The notes: generated by a model from the letters alone, not told the origin. A stretch of 64,000 nt of DNA from Streptomyces minutiscleroticus (GCF_014650875.1 NZ_BMVU01000004.1:280376-344375); one strand, 5' to 3'; positions 35,247-43,898 are shown, counted from the stretch's first letter. Translations and numbers: made by a program.

Positions 35247-36415
35247 TGGCCACTAGCAAGGTGCTCGCCGGTGCCCGGGTGGTACTGCCCACCGGAACGG
35301 TCGACGACGGCCGCGTGACCGTGGACGGCACGCGGATCACCGCCGCCGGTCCCGCCGCGGACGGGTCCGCGCCGGCCTCCGGCGCCGACGTGTACGACCT
35401 GACCGGCCACTGGCTGGTCCCCGGCTTCGTCGACCTGCACAACCACGGCGGCGGCGGCGCGTCCTTCACCTCCGGCACGGTCGACGACGTCCTCAAGGGC
35501 GTCCACACCCACCGGCTGCACGGCACCACCACCGTCGTCGCCTCCACCGTCACCGGCGACATGGACTTCCTCGCCGAGCGCGCCGGGCTGCTGTCGGAAC
35601 TCGCCGAGCAGGGCGACATCGCGGGCATCCACTTCGAGGGCCCCTTCATCTCGCCCTGCCGCAAGGGGGCGCACTCCGAGGAACTGCTGCGCGACCCGGA
35701 CCCGGCCGAGGTGCGCAAGCTGCTCGACGCGGCGCGCGGGCAGGCCCGGATGGTGACCCTGGCCACCGAGCTGCCGGGCGGCCTCGACTCCGTCCGCCTC
35801 CTCGCCGAGCACGGCGTGATCGCGGCCGTCGGGCACACGGACGCCACGTACGAGCAGACGGTGGCGGCCGTCGACGCGGGCGCCACCGTGGCCACGCACC
35901 TGTTCAACGCGATGCCCCCGCTGGGCCACCGCGCGCCCGGCCCGATCACCGCGCTCCTCGAGGACGAGCGGGTCACCGTCGAGCTGATCGACGACGGCAC
36001 GCACCTGCACCCGGCCGCGCTGCGGCTGGCCTTCCACCACGCGGGCGCGGGACGGGTGGCCCTCATCACCGACGCGATGGACGCGGCCGGCTTCGGCGAC
36101 GGGCGCTACCTGCTCGGCCCGCTGGAGGTCGAGGTCAGCGACGGCGTCGCGCGGCTGGTGGAGGGCGGCTCCATCGCGGGCTCGACGCTCACCCTGGACC
36201 GGGCGTTCCGGCGCGCGGTGACCGTCGACGGGCTGCCCGTCGAGGACGTCGTCGCCGCGATCTCCGCCAACCCCGCCCGGCTCCTCGGCGTCGACGACCG
36301 GGTCGGCTCGCTGGAACCCGGCAAGGACGCGGATCTGGTGGTGCTGGACTCCGCGTTCTCCCTCAAGGGCGTGATGCGGCGGGGAGAATGGGTGGTGGAT
36401 CCCCGACTGGGATGA
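35246..36415 (+). CDS. nagA: N-acetylglucosamine-6-phosphate deacetylase
   Basis: A 389-residue amidohydrolase that deacetylates GlcNAc-6-phosphate to glucosamine-6-phosphate. Metal and catalytic motifs: DLHNHGGGG (about residues 63-71), HFEGPFISPCRKGAH, VGHTDATYEQ, ATHLFNAMPPL and the catalytic Asp in LITDAMDAAGFGDG. ATG at 35246 overlaps the nagK stop and has GGAGG upstream. It handles GlcNAc-6-phosphate from MurQ as well as from NagK, tying this locus to the murQ cluster. Confidence 0.96.
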   Translation: MATSKVLAGARVVLPTGTVDDGRVTVDGTRITAAGPAADGSAPASGADVYDLTGHWLVPGFVDLHNHGGGGASFTSGTVDDVLKGVHTHRLHGTTTVVASTVTGDMDFLAERAGLLSELAEQGDIAGIHFEGPFISPCRKGAHSEELLRDPDPAEVRKLLDAARGQARMVTLATELPGGLDSVRLLAEHGVIAAVGHTDATYEQTVAAVDAGATVATHLFNAMPPLGHRAPGPITALLEDERVTVELIDDGTHLHPAALRLAFHHAGAGRVALITDAMDAAGFGDGRYLLGPLEVEVSDGVARLVEGGSIAGSTLTLDRAFRRAVTVDGLPVEDVVAAISANPARLLGVDDRVGSLEPGKDADLVVLDSAFSLKGVMRRGEWVVDPRLG

Positions 36416-36435
36416 TCGCTCCCCCCGTTGAGCAG

Positions 36436-36468
36436 GGCGGTCGTCCCCGGGGGACTGGGCCGACCGCC
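36436..36468 (+). terminator. Terminator after nagA
   Basis: GGCGGTCG (36436-36443) pairs with CGACCGCC (36461-36468), with inner pairing TCCCC/GGGGA. A T-rich run (TTCTCTTT) follows, which is unusual here and supports intrinsic termination between nagA and the PfkB kinase gene. Confidence 0.75.
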
Positions 36469-36557
36469 TTCTCTTTGGCATGATCGTGCCCTCGGACGGA
36501 CAAGGCACGCGCGCTCCGGCCCGGCCGGCGCGCATCTCTCGGGGGAGGCCGGTACGG

Positions 36558-37487
36558 GTGATCCTCACGGTCACGCTGAACACCGCTCTCGACATCACCT
36601 ACCGGGTCCGGGCACTGCGCCCGCGCAGCTCGCACCGGGTGACCGAGGTGAGCGAACGGTCCGGCGGCAAGGGCCTGAACGTGGCCCGGGTGCTGACGGC
36701 GCTCGGCCACCCGACGACGGTGACCGGTTTCGCGGGCGGCTCGACCGGGCGCGCGGTGCGGGAGCTGCTGCGCGACGTCCCCGGGCTGACCGACGCCCTG
36801 GTCGCGGTCGAGGGCGGCTCGCGGCGCACCGTCGCCGTCGTGGACGAGTCGACCGGTGAGACCACGCGGTTCGACGAGCCGGGCCCGGCCGTCTCCCCGG
36901 CGGAGTGGTCGGCGTTCCAGAAGGCGTACGAGGACCTGCTGCGCCCGGCGTCGGCGGTGGCCCTGTGCGGCAGCCTGCCGCCGGGGGTGCCGGTCGGGGC
37001 GTACGCCGGACTGGTGCGCGCCGCCCGGGCCGCGGGCGTGCCGGTGCTGCTCGACACCAGCGGGGAGCCGCTGCGGCGCGGGCTCGCCGCCCGGCCCGAC
37101 ATCGTCAAGCCGAACGCCGTCGAGCTGGCCGAGCTGACCGGCTCCCACGAGCCGCTGCAGGCCGCGCGGGACGCCCGCAGACGCGGCGCGCACGCCGTCG
37201 TCGCCTCGCTGGGCGCCGAGGGGCTGCTCGCCCAGAGCGCGGAGGGCGGCTGGCGCGCCGTGCCGCCGCGCACCGTGCGGGGCGACCCCGCGGGCGCCGG
37301 TGACGCGGCGGTCGCCGGACTGCTCTCGGCGCTGGTCGAGGAGCTGCCCTGGCCCCGGCGGCTGGCCCGCGCGGTGGCCGTGTCGGCGGCGGCGGTCCTG
37401 TCACCGGTGGCGGGCGAGTTCGACCGCGCGGCCTACGAGGACCTGCTGTCGGACGTCGCCGTGACGGGCGAGGCCACGGCGGCGTAG
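36558..37487 (+). CDS. PfkB-family hexose kinase (1-phosphofructokinase-like)
   Basis: A 309-residue ribokinase-fold kinase. The N-terminus TVTLNTALDITY and SGGKGLNVARVLTALG match the 1-phosphofructokinase/tagatose-6-phosphate kinase branch. The C-terminal catalytic motif is GDPAGAGDAAVAGLL. Substrate is uncertain: fructose-1-phosphate, tagatose-6-phosphate or another hexose phosphate. GTG at 36558 has GGGGAGG ten bases upstream; translation could also begin at 36480 but that segment looks like leader. It follows nagA after a terminator-like hairpin. Confidence 0.87.
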   Translation: MILTVTLNTALDITYRVRALRPRSSHRVTEVSERSGGKGLNVARVLTALGHPTTVTGFAGGSTGRAVRELLRDVPGLTDALVAVEGGSRRTVAVVDESTGETTRFDEPGPAVSPAEWSAFQKAYEDLLRPASAVALCGSLPPGVPVGAYAGLVRAARAAGVPVLLDTSGEPLRRGLAARPDIVKPNAVELAELTGSHEPLQAARDARRRGAHAVVASLGAEGLLAQSAEGGWRAVPPRTVRGDPAGAGDAAVAGLLSALVEELPWPRRLARAVAVSAAAVLSPVAGEFDRAAYEDLLSDVAVTGEATAA

Positions 37488-38061
37488 CCCCGGAGCGGAC
37501 CGGCGCCCAGGACACGGGGACCGGCCGGCACGCGGACACGGGCACCGGCCGGCACCCGGACATGGCGACCGGCAGGGCGCCGGAGCAGGTCGGTGCGTGG
37601 GCGCGGACCCGGCGGGGCGCGGGAGGCGGCCGGCGCGTGGGCGCGGAGACCGGCGGGGCGCGGGAAGCGGCCGGCGCGTGGGTGCGGAACCGGCGAGGCG
37701 CGGAACCGAAGGTACGGAGTCGGTCGGCGCGTGGGCGCGGAGACCGGCGGACGCGGACATCGGCCGGTGCATGGGCGTGGAGTCCGGCGGACGCAGGCAC
37801 AGGTCGGCGCGTGGACGCAAGGACCGGCGGACGTGGGTACCGGTCAGCGCGCGGGCGCGAGGGCCGACAGGTGCGGGAACAGCAGGTGCGGGAACGGCGG
37901 GTGCGGGAGTCCGCGGTCGGGCGGGACCGGCCGGTGCGGCAGTGCGCGGCCGCGGGAGCCTGTGGGTGCGGCGCGGGCGCAGACCGGCGGGCCGCGAAGG
38001 AGCGGGGTCCCGCGGGCGGTCCGGCGCCGGGACGGCGGTCCCGCCCCGTGTCCTGCCTCCC
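37488..38061. repeat. 40-bp degenerate tandem repeat array (seven units)
   Basis: This 574-base intergenic stretch contains a block CGGCGCGTGGGCGCGGA-like at 37591, 37631, 37672, 37725, 37765, 37805 and 37845. Spacing is 40, 41, 53, 40, 40 and 40 bases, so one unit carries a 13-base insertion. The region lies between convergent genes and has no coding signature despite long open frames, which result from the repeat's base composition. Confidence 0.85.
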
Positions 38062-39018
38062 CTACTTCTTCCAGCCCTTCTCCAGCCACAGCCGGTCCAG
38101 GTTGGCGTCGCACTGGTTGCCCTGCTCGCAGGAGACCTTGATCGTGTTCGAACCCTTGTCGAGTTCGACGTACGAATAGGTCTGCGTCCAGCCCTTCTCG
38201 TAGTCGCCCTCGGGGGCCCCGGCCCAGTTCTTCAGGCCGAGCGGGGTGGTGTTGGCCTTGCCGTTGACCGTGAGGGTGGCCGTGCCGTCCTTGCCGGGCA
38301 CGCCGTACCCGACGTAGAGCGTGTACTTGCCGCTCTGGGGGACGTCGTCGACCTTCCAGGTCACCGAGGCGCCGACCTGGTTGAAGTTCGTCACGTAGAC
38401 GCCGCCGTCGGCCTTGGCGCCGGGGACGTCGGAGGCCGTCGTGGCGCCCTGGAGCTGCAGCGCCTTCGCGTCGATCACCGGCAGCGCCGCGTCGTCGTCG
38501 GCCTGCCGGGTGGTCGACGCGCTCGGCTCGGCGCTCCCGGACGCGTCGGCCGGGGCGGAGGGCGCCGCGTCGGTGTTCTTGCCGTCCTCGGAGTCGTCGC
38601 CGCCGACCATCGCGATGCTGATGCCGACCACGACGGCCGCGACCACCGCGATCGCGCCGATCAGCAGGCCCTTGGTGTTGGGTCCGCGGCCGCGGCCGCC
38701 GCCCTGGCCGCCGCGCGAGCCGTGTCCCGCGCGGCCGGCCGGGGGCGCGCCGCCGGGCAGCGTCTCGGGCGCGGCGTAGTGCGCGTTCGGCCGGCCGTAC
38801 TGGCCGTGCTGCTGCGGCGCCCGGGCGTAGTGCGCGGTCTGGGCCTGCTGCCCGTACTGCCGCTCACCGACCGCCCGCACGCGGTTCACCGAGTTCGGGT
38901 AGCCGTAACCACCGCCCCCGCCGGGCCGGGTGGCTCCGGAGGCCTGCCCGTCGGCGTACAGGTAGCCGAACGGGTCGTCGTCCTCGGGTGTGCTCGCGCC
39001 GTTGTTGCCGGGCGTCAT
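38062..39018 (-). CDS. Membrane-anchored carbohydrate-binding-module protein
   Basis: A 318-residue protein. Residues 1-110 are disordered and Gly/Gln/Tyr-rich, and presumably cytoplasmic. A single membrane helix follows (GLLIGAIAVVAAVVVGISIAMV, about 117-138). After an Ala/Ser/Asp linker, residues about 185-318 form a jelly-roll resembling CBM6/CBM35 (YVTNFNQVGASVTWKVDDVPQSGKYTLYVGYG, NTIKVSCEQGNQCDANLDRLWLE). It may bind cell-surface or environmental glycans. ATG at 39018 has GGAGACCAAGGG upstream. Lies beside cdgB. Confidence 0.82.
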   Translation of the reverse strand: MTPGNNGASTPEDDDPFGYLYADGQASGATRPGGGGGYGYPNSVNRVRAVGERQYGQQAQTAHYARAPQQHGQYGRPNAHYAAPETLPGGAPPAGRAGHGSRGGQGGGRGRGPNTKGLLIGAIAVVAAVVVGISIAMVGGDDSEDGKNTDAAPSAPADASGSAEPSASTTRQADDDAALPVIDAKALQLQGATTASDVPGAKADGGVYVTNFNQVGASVTWKVDDVPQSGKYTLYVGYGVPGKDGTATLTVNGKANTTPLGLKNWAGAPEGDYEKGWTQTYSYVELDKGSNTIKVSCEQGNQCDANLDRLWLEKGWKK

Positions 39019-39135
39019 CCCTTGGTCTCCTCAACAGGTGCGGTTCGAATGCGGTACGTGGATGAAGTGCGAGCCTACCCGCTCCACGTGACCCGAACGG
39101 GTGACGCAGACCTCATCGACTCGCTGACCTGCGGT

Positions 39136-40818
39136 TCAGCCCGCACGCCTGTGCTGTTTGGGACGAGACCGTTTCTCTACGTACATCCGCTCGTCGGCGG
39201 ACTTCAGCACTTCGTCCGCCGTCATGCCGCAGTGCGCCCATCCGATGCCGAAGCTCGCGCCGACCCGGACGGCCCGCCCGTCGACCCGGATCGGCTGGAT
39301 TATCTCACTGCGCAGCCGTACGGCGAGATCCTGGGCGTCGGCCCGGCCGAGCCCGTCGGCGAGGACCACGAACTCGTCGCCGCCGAGCCGGGCGACCGTG
39401 TCGCCGTCGCGCACCCCGCTGCTGAGCCGCCGGGCCACCTCGATCAGCACGGCGTCGCCCGCGTTGTGCCCGAATCTGTCGTTGATCGACTTGAAGCCGT
39501 CGAGGTCGCAGAAGAGGACCGCGAGCCCCTTGGTGCCGTCGTCGGTCTCCTCGTCGGGGGCGACGGTGTGCACGTGATGGTCGTAGGCGTCGAACGCCTC
39601 CGCGCCGGGGCGCAGGTCGAAGCCGTGCCCGTCGGCGTCGTGGTCCGGGGCGGGCCTGCCGTGCTCCAGGAACTGCTCGTACGCGGCGTCGAGCACGGCG
39701 GCCGGGCCCGGCGGCACGGCCTGCGGGCGGGCGCACAGCCGGGCGGAGAGCCGGGAGCGCAGCTCTGCGGAGTTCGGCAGGCCGGTGAGCGAGTCGTGCG
39801 AGGCGCGGTGGGCGAGCTGCAGCTCGCGGCGCTTGCGCTCCTCTATGTCCTCGACGTGGGTGAGCAGGAAGCGCGGCCCGTCGGCGGCGTCGGCGACGAC
39901 GGAGTTGCGCAGGGACACCCAGACGTACGTGCCGTCGCGGCGGCCCAGGCGCAGCTCGGCGCGGCCGCCCTCGGCGGAGGTGCGCAGCAGGGTGCCGACG
40001 TCCTCGGGGTGCACGAGGTCGGCGAAGGAGTAGCGGCGCATCGCGGAGGCGGGTCGGCCGAGCAGCCGGCACAGGGCGTCGTTGGTGCGCAGGATGCGGC
40101 CGTGCTGGTCGCCGCCCATCTCGGCGATCGCCATGCCGCTGGGCGCGTACTCGAAGGCCTGCCGGAAGGATTCCTCACTGGCGCGCAGGGCCTGCTGCTC
40201 GCGCTCCAGGCGGACGAGCGCGCGCTGCATGTTGGAGCGCAGTCGGGCGTTGCTGATCGCGATGGCGGCCTGGAAGGCGTACATCTGCAGGGCCTCGCGC
40301 CCCCAGGCGCCGGGGCGCCGGCCGTTGCGCGGGCGGTCGACGGAGAGCACGCCGATCAGCTCACCGCCCGGGCCGCCGGGGACGCCGGGTGTGTACATCG
40401 GCGCGAAGAGCCGGTCGGAGGGGTGCCACTCGTCCTCGAAGCGCGGCGCGGGGCCGTCGGTGTACCACTGCGGGACGTCGTCGTCGTCGAGTATCCAGCC
40501 CTCCGTGTGCGGTATGAACCGCAGGTCGCCCCAGGCCTCGCCCATGGCGAGCCGCCGCTCCCAGGAGTCGCGGGAGCCGACGCGGCCGGTGATGAGGGCC
40601 TCGGCGGCGGAGTTGCCGGCGAAGGCGGCGACGACGAGGTCGCCGTCGGGGCGCACGAGGTTGACGCACGCGAGCTCGTAACCGAGGCCGTTGACGACGC
40701 CGTCGGCGACGGTCTGCAGCGTGTCGGCGAGGCTGCGTGCCGTGTTCATGTCCGCCATGACCTGATGCAGCTGCCGCAGGGTCGCAAGACGGACGTACGG
40801 CTCCGACTCGGTCTCCAT
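39136..40818 (-). CDS. cdgB: Diguanylate cyclase CdgB (GAF-PAS-GGDEF)
   Basis: A 560-residue cytoplasmic protein that should make cyclic di-GMP, the signal controlling Streptomyces development through BldD. Order: GAF domain (about 20-190), a coiled-coil linker (LRSNMQRALVRLEREQQALRAS), PAS/PAC (about 215-345), then GGDEF. The active motif LGGDEF begins at residue 479, and the inhibitory I-site RDGD lies five residues before it, so both catalysis and product feedback look intact. About 80 extra residues interrupt the GGDEF domain between TGLPN and VLFCDLDGFK. ATG at 40818 has GGGGAGAG upstream. Confidence 0.93.
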   Translation of the reverse strand: METESEPYVRLATLRQLHQVMADMNTARSLADTLQTVADGVVNGLGYELACVNLVRPDGDLVVAAFAGNSAAEALITGRVGSRDSWERRLAMGEAWGDLRFIPHTEGWILDDDDVPQWYTDGPAPRFEDEWHPSDRLFAPMYTPGVPGGPGGELIGVLSVDRPRNGRRPGAWGREALQMYAFQAAIAISNARLRSNMQRALVRLEREQQALRASEESFRQAFEYAPSGMAIAEMGGDQHGRILRTNDALCRLLGRPASAMRRYSFADLVHPEDVGTLLRTSAEGGRAELRLGRRDGTYVWVSLRNSVVADAADGPRFLLTHVEDIEERKRRELQLAHRASHDSLTGLPNSAELRSRLSARLCARPQAVPPGPAAVLDAAYEQFLEHGRPAPDHDADGHGFDLRPGAEAFDAYDHHVHTVAPDEETDDGTKGLAVLFCDLDGFKSINDRFGHNAGDAVLIEVARRLSSGVRDGDTVARLGGDEFVVLADGLGRADAQDLAVRLRSEIIQPIRVDGRAVRVGASFGIGWAHCGMTADEVLKSADERMYVEKRSRPKQHRRAG

Positions 40819-40927
40819 GCTCGCTCTCCCCGAGACCTCGACAGCAACTCCAGAGTTATCCAGGCTTCTCATCGGTGTACTGGATTGCAGGTTCCCCGCC
40901 ACTGAATCACAGCGCGCTGCCCACTCG

Positions 40928-40975
40928 GTACTCAGGGTCAACAAAATATGGCTCCTGTGACTCAAGTCACAGGAG
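40928..40975 (-). promoter_or_regulatory. BldD-like box and CRP-type palindrome upstream of cdgB
   Basis: On the minus strand, TGACCCTGAGTAC (40940-40928) matches the BldD consensus TNACNC(A/T)GNGTNA at all but the last fixed position. Twelve bases further upstream, CTCCTGTGACT and its complement AGTCACAGGAG form a perfect 24-base palindrome (40952-40975). It contains TGTGA-N6-TCACA and fits the Streptomyces Crp pattern GTG-N6-GNCAC. Confidence 0.75.
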
Positions 40976-41169
40976 AACCTGAGCAATTATGAGATGTTTC
41001 TGCGTTTCCCCCGTGCGTTTACGCAACGCAAATTCCGGCACCGCGTCGGCTTTCGCGGGCGGGGGCCGCGAACCGGCCTCCCGACGGGCCCGCTCGGCCC
41101 TTGGTCCTAGGTCCCGCCTCGGGCCGGGGCCCGATGCGCCGCCACACGCGCGGGGCTAGCGTTTCATCC
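40976..41169. other. Intergenic region upstream of flavin reductase
   Basis: A short AT-richer patch (about 40980-41000) sits next to the cdgB control region. TAGCGT at 41157-41162 lies seven bases before the flavin reductase start and is its likely minus-10. No gene seen. Confidence 0.5.
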
Positions 41170-41745
41170 GTGTTGAAGACTACTCCCGCCTCAGCCGCAT
41201 CCTCCGCCTCCGCCTCCGGCGGGCATCCTGGAGGGGTGAGTGACGAAGAGTTCCGCACCGCCATGTCCCGGCTGGCCGCGGGTGTGGTGCTGGTGACCGC
41301 ACACGAGCCCGCCCTGGACCCGGAGGGGCCGCGCGGCGAGGACGTGGGCATGACGGCGACCGCCTTCATGTCCGTGTCCCTCGACCCGCCCCTGGCCATG
41401 GTCAGCCTGCGCGAGGGCTCCCGCATGGACGACCTGCTCGCCGAGCAGCCCCTGTGGGCGGTGTCCGTACTGGCCGAGAGCCAGCGCCACATCGCGGGCC
41501 GGTTCGCGATGAAGGGCCGCGTCAGCGACCGGCTGCTGTTCGCGGACATCCCGTACGTCCGCGGCGAGGCGTCGGGGGCGCCGCTGGTGGGCGGCGCCCT
41601 GGCGACCCTGGAGTGCCGCACCGAGCAGCGGGTCTCCGCGGGCGACCACACGCTGGTCATCGGCCGTGTGCTGACCGCCGGGGTCCCGAGCGCGGACGGC
41701 GGCCCGCTGGCGTACTTCCGGGGCCGGTACCGGCAGCTGGGGTGA
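41170..41745 (+). CDS. Flavin reductase-like FMN-binding protein
   Basis: A 191-residue protein of the flavin-reductase-like family, which supplies reduced flavin to monooxygenases. The family fold is seen in FRTAMSRLAAGVVLVTA, GMTATAFMSVSLDPPLAMVSL, DLLAEQPLWAVSVLAESQRHIAGRFA and GDHTLVIGRV. GTG at 41170 follows TAGCGT by seven bases; a GTG at 41236 has GGAGG too close to it. The first 20 residues are Ala/Ser-rich and probably disordered. No partner oxygenase is adjacent. Confidence 0.88.
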   Translation: MLKTTPASAASSASASGGHPGGVSDEEFRTAMSRLAAGVVLVTAHEPALDPEGPRGEDVGMTATAFMSVSLDPPLAMVSLREGSRMDDLLAEQPLWAVSVLAESQRHIAGRFAMKGRVSDRLLFADIPYVRGEASGAPLVGGALATLECRTEQRVSAGDHTLVIGRVLTAGVPSADGGPLAYFRGRYRQLG

Positions 41746-42542
41746 CCCGGGCGGCCGGGCGGGGCGGCGCGGACCCCGCGGCGAGGCCGGCCCGGGGCGG
41801 CTGGCGGTCCCGCGCACGGGGACGGCTCCGCCGCGTACGACGGCCGTGACGGCGGCGGCCGGATCGTGTGCGTCCGTGAACTCCGGCGTTCCGGCCGGGC
41901 GCCCGGGACGCCCGGTCCGCTGCCCGGCGGAATGATCCAGACCATTGGCGCGGCCCGCCGCGCGTGCCGCCGGGAGCGCCGAGCGGGACGGATGCGCCGC
42001 ACGGGAAGGGCACGGGGGGGGTGCCGCACGGTCGCGCCACGGCAGGGCCGCGCGGGTCCCGCCGCGGCACGGCGAAGGCGAGGACGACCGCGGTACGGCG
42101 AAGACGGGAACGGCCGCGGTACGACATGGGCGAGGACGACCGCGATACGGGCGAAGACGGGAACGGCCGCCTTCGCGGTCCGGGACCGCCCGGCGGGGAA
42201 TTCTTTCTGCTTTTCCCGCCACCCTTTGCGGAACCCGTGAAACCTGTGGAATTCACCGCCGTCGGCCGCTGTATCTCCTCCCCGCCTCCGCCGGGCGCCC
42301 GGGACATCCGGCATGCCGGATGTCCCGCTCCACTTCCCCCGAGTTCCGGGGCGGCGGAAAGCGAGAACGCGACACGGTTCGGGTCCACGTGAACGGCCGT
42401 TCACTTTCAGGGTGTTTCCGCGCGCGCCGGTGCTGTCGGCTCCCTGGTTCCGGCGGTTTTGGCGGTTCCGGCGGGCACGGACCGAAAGGGGCCGAAGGAT
42501 CGAGGGGCCGTCCCGTCCCCACCGGAAGGGCCGTCCCCGGCC
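41746..42542. other. Long non-coding region with direct repeats and a 28-bp palindrome
   Basis: Nearly 800 bases without a supportable gene. It contains a direct repeat of about 40 bases (42079-42117 and 42131-42170, beginning CGAGGACGACCGCG and ending GGGAACGGCCGC). It also contains a perfect 28-base palindrome at 42300-42327 (half-site CGGGACATCCGGCA). The stretch 42190-42260 is locally AT-richer. Several open frames cross it, but their codon use and composition do not look coding. Confidence 0.6.
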
Positions 42543-42971
42543 TCAGCCCCAGTCGCGGCCGGTCCGTCCGCGCTTCGTCTCGGAGCGCTGCTTCTTCTCG
42601 CGCAGCCGGCGCTCGTTGATCCCGCGGGGCACGCGGGTGGCCCGGCGCGGTCTGGGCGGCGGGGCCGTCGCCTCGGCGAGCAGCCCGGCGAGGCGCACGG
42701 CGGCGGCCTCCCGGTTGCGCCACTGAGACCGGTGCTCCGACGCGCGGACCGTGACGACGCCGCCCACCAGCCGGCCCGCGAGCCGCTCCAGCGCCCGCGC
42801 CTTCCACACTTCGGGCAGCGCCTCGGTCCGCGCCAGGTCGAAGCGCAGCTCGACCTGCGAGTCGCTCGTGTTGACGTGCTGGCCGCCCGGCCCGGAGGAA
42901 CGGGAGAAACGCCACATGAGCTCGGCCTCGGGAAGCGAGACGGAACCGCGGATGACGTAAGGACCGGACAT
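42543..42971 (-). CDS. arfB: Peptidyl-tRNA hydrolase ArfB (ribosome rescue)
   Basis: A 142-residue class I release-factor-like hydrolase that frees stalled ribosomes by hydrolysing peptidyl-tRNA. The catalytic GGQ is at residues 29-31 (SGPGGQHVNTSDSQVELRF). The basic C-terminal tail (PRRATRVPRGINERRLREKKQRSETKRGR) is the segment that enters the empty mRNA channel. Length fits ArfB/YaeJ, shorter than true release factors. ATG at 42971 is the start; a GGGGG lies upstream. Divergent from terD. Confidence 0.93.
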   Translation of the reverse strand: MSGPYVIRGSVSLPEAELMWRFSRSSGPGGQHVNTSDSQVELRFDLARTEALPEVWKARALERLAGRLVGGVVTVRASEHRSQWRNREAAAVRLAGLLAEATAPPPRPRRATRVPRGINERRLREKKQRSETKRGRTGRDWG

Positions 42972-43078
42972 GCCCCCATGGTCGCGCGGCTGCCGGGGCC
43001 GCGTCACCCTCTTTTCCGCCGGGGCGCCCCGGTCCGCGCCGGGCGCCCCGGGGGCCGGGTAAAGAAAGTAAAGAACGC

Positions 43079-43105
43079 GGAACCCTGGAGACCACTCCCG
43101 ACGTT
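43079..43105 (+). promoter_or_regulatory. ECF-type promoter candidate for terD
   Basis: GGAACC (43079-43084), a 17-base spacer and CGTT (43102-43105) match the general GGAAC...CGT pattern recognised by stress ECF sigma factors such as SigE or SigR. It lies 95 bases before the terD start. Which sigma factor is unclear. An AAAG direct repeat (GTAAAGAAAGTAAAGAA) lies just upstream. Confidence 0.45.
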
Positions 43106-43200
43106 CATAGGGGTACCGGTGACTTCGTCCGCGGTTCCGGCGTACGGAGCCCGGGAAGGCATCGCACCGCACCTACGCAACGAGGGAAGGACTCCCAACA

Positions 43201-43776
43201 ATGGCTGTAAGCCTGTCCAAGGGTGGCAACGTCTCGCTCACCAAGGAGGCTCCGGGCCTGACCGCCGTCACCGTGGGCCTCGGCTGGGACGTCCGCACCA
43301 CCACGGGCACCGACTTCGACCTCGACGCCTCGGCCATCGCGGTCAACCAGCAGGGCAAGGTCTACTCGGACGCGCACTTCGTCTTCTTCAACAACAAGCA
43401 GACGCCGGACCAGTCCATCGTCCACACCGGTGACAACCGCACGGGTGAGGGCGCCGGCGACGACGAGGCGATCAACGTCAACCTGGCGGCGCTGCCCGCC
43501 GACGTCGACAAGATCGTCTTCCCGGTCTCCATCTACGACGCGGAGTCCCGCTCGCAGAACTTCGGCCAGGTCCGCAACGCGTACATCCGCATCGTGAACC
43601 AGGCCGGCGGCGCCGAGATCGCCCGCTACGACCTCTCGGAGGACGCCGCCACGGAGACCGCGATGGTCTTCGGCGAGCTCTACCGCAACGGCGCGGAGTG
43701 GAAGTTCCGTGCCGTCGGCCAGGGCTACGCCTCGGGCCTGGCGGGCATCGCCCAGGACTTCGGCGTGAACGTCTGA
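43201..43776 (+). CDS. terD: TerD-family stress protein
   Basis: A 191-residue calcium-binding protein of the TerD family (tellurite and general stress resistance; paralogues influence Streptomyces development). Family signature: [39 protein letters not shown], the metal-binding [15 protein letters not shown], and [34 protein letters not shown] at 43201 has GAAGGA ten bases upstream. Monocistronic, with its own terminator; no terB/terC or other tel genes adjoin it. Confidence 0.95.
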   Translation: MAVSLSKGGNVSLTKEAPGLTAVTVGLGWDVRTTTGTDFDLDASAIAVNQQGKVYSDAHFVFFNNKQTPDQSIVHTGDNRTGEGAGDDEAINVNLAALPADVDKIVFPVSIYDAESRSQNFGQVRNAYIRIVNQAGGAEIARYDLSEDAATETAMVFGELYRNGAEWKFRAVGQGYASGLAGIAQDFGVNV

Positions 43777-43829
43777 CGTACCGCGCCAGGAGGGGCCCGG
43801 CGCACCGGGCCCGTCCGTCCCGCCGCACC

Positions 43830-43859
43830 GCGAAGGGCCCCCACGACGGGGCCCTTCGC
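43830..43859 (+). terminator. Terminator of terD
   Basis: A perfect 12-bp stem (GCGAAGGGCCCC at 43830-43841 with its complement at 43848-43859) and a six-base loop, 54 bases after the terD stop. Confidence 0.9.
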
Positions 43860-43898
43860 CGTACGCGCGCAGTGTCTTCACCGTCCCCGCGGCCTCCG

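Noticed and set aside
37488..38061. Protein-coding interpretation of the long open frames through the 40-bp repeat
   Set aside because: Several frames are open at once on both strands, a result of GC-rich repeats; products are Arg/Gly repeats without a fold.
41019..42404. Long open frame on the minus strand across the flavin reductase gene and the gene-free region
   Set aside because: It overlaps a recognisable gene antisense and its product is low-complexity Arg/Pro/Gly sequence.
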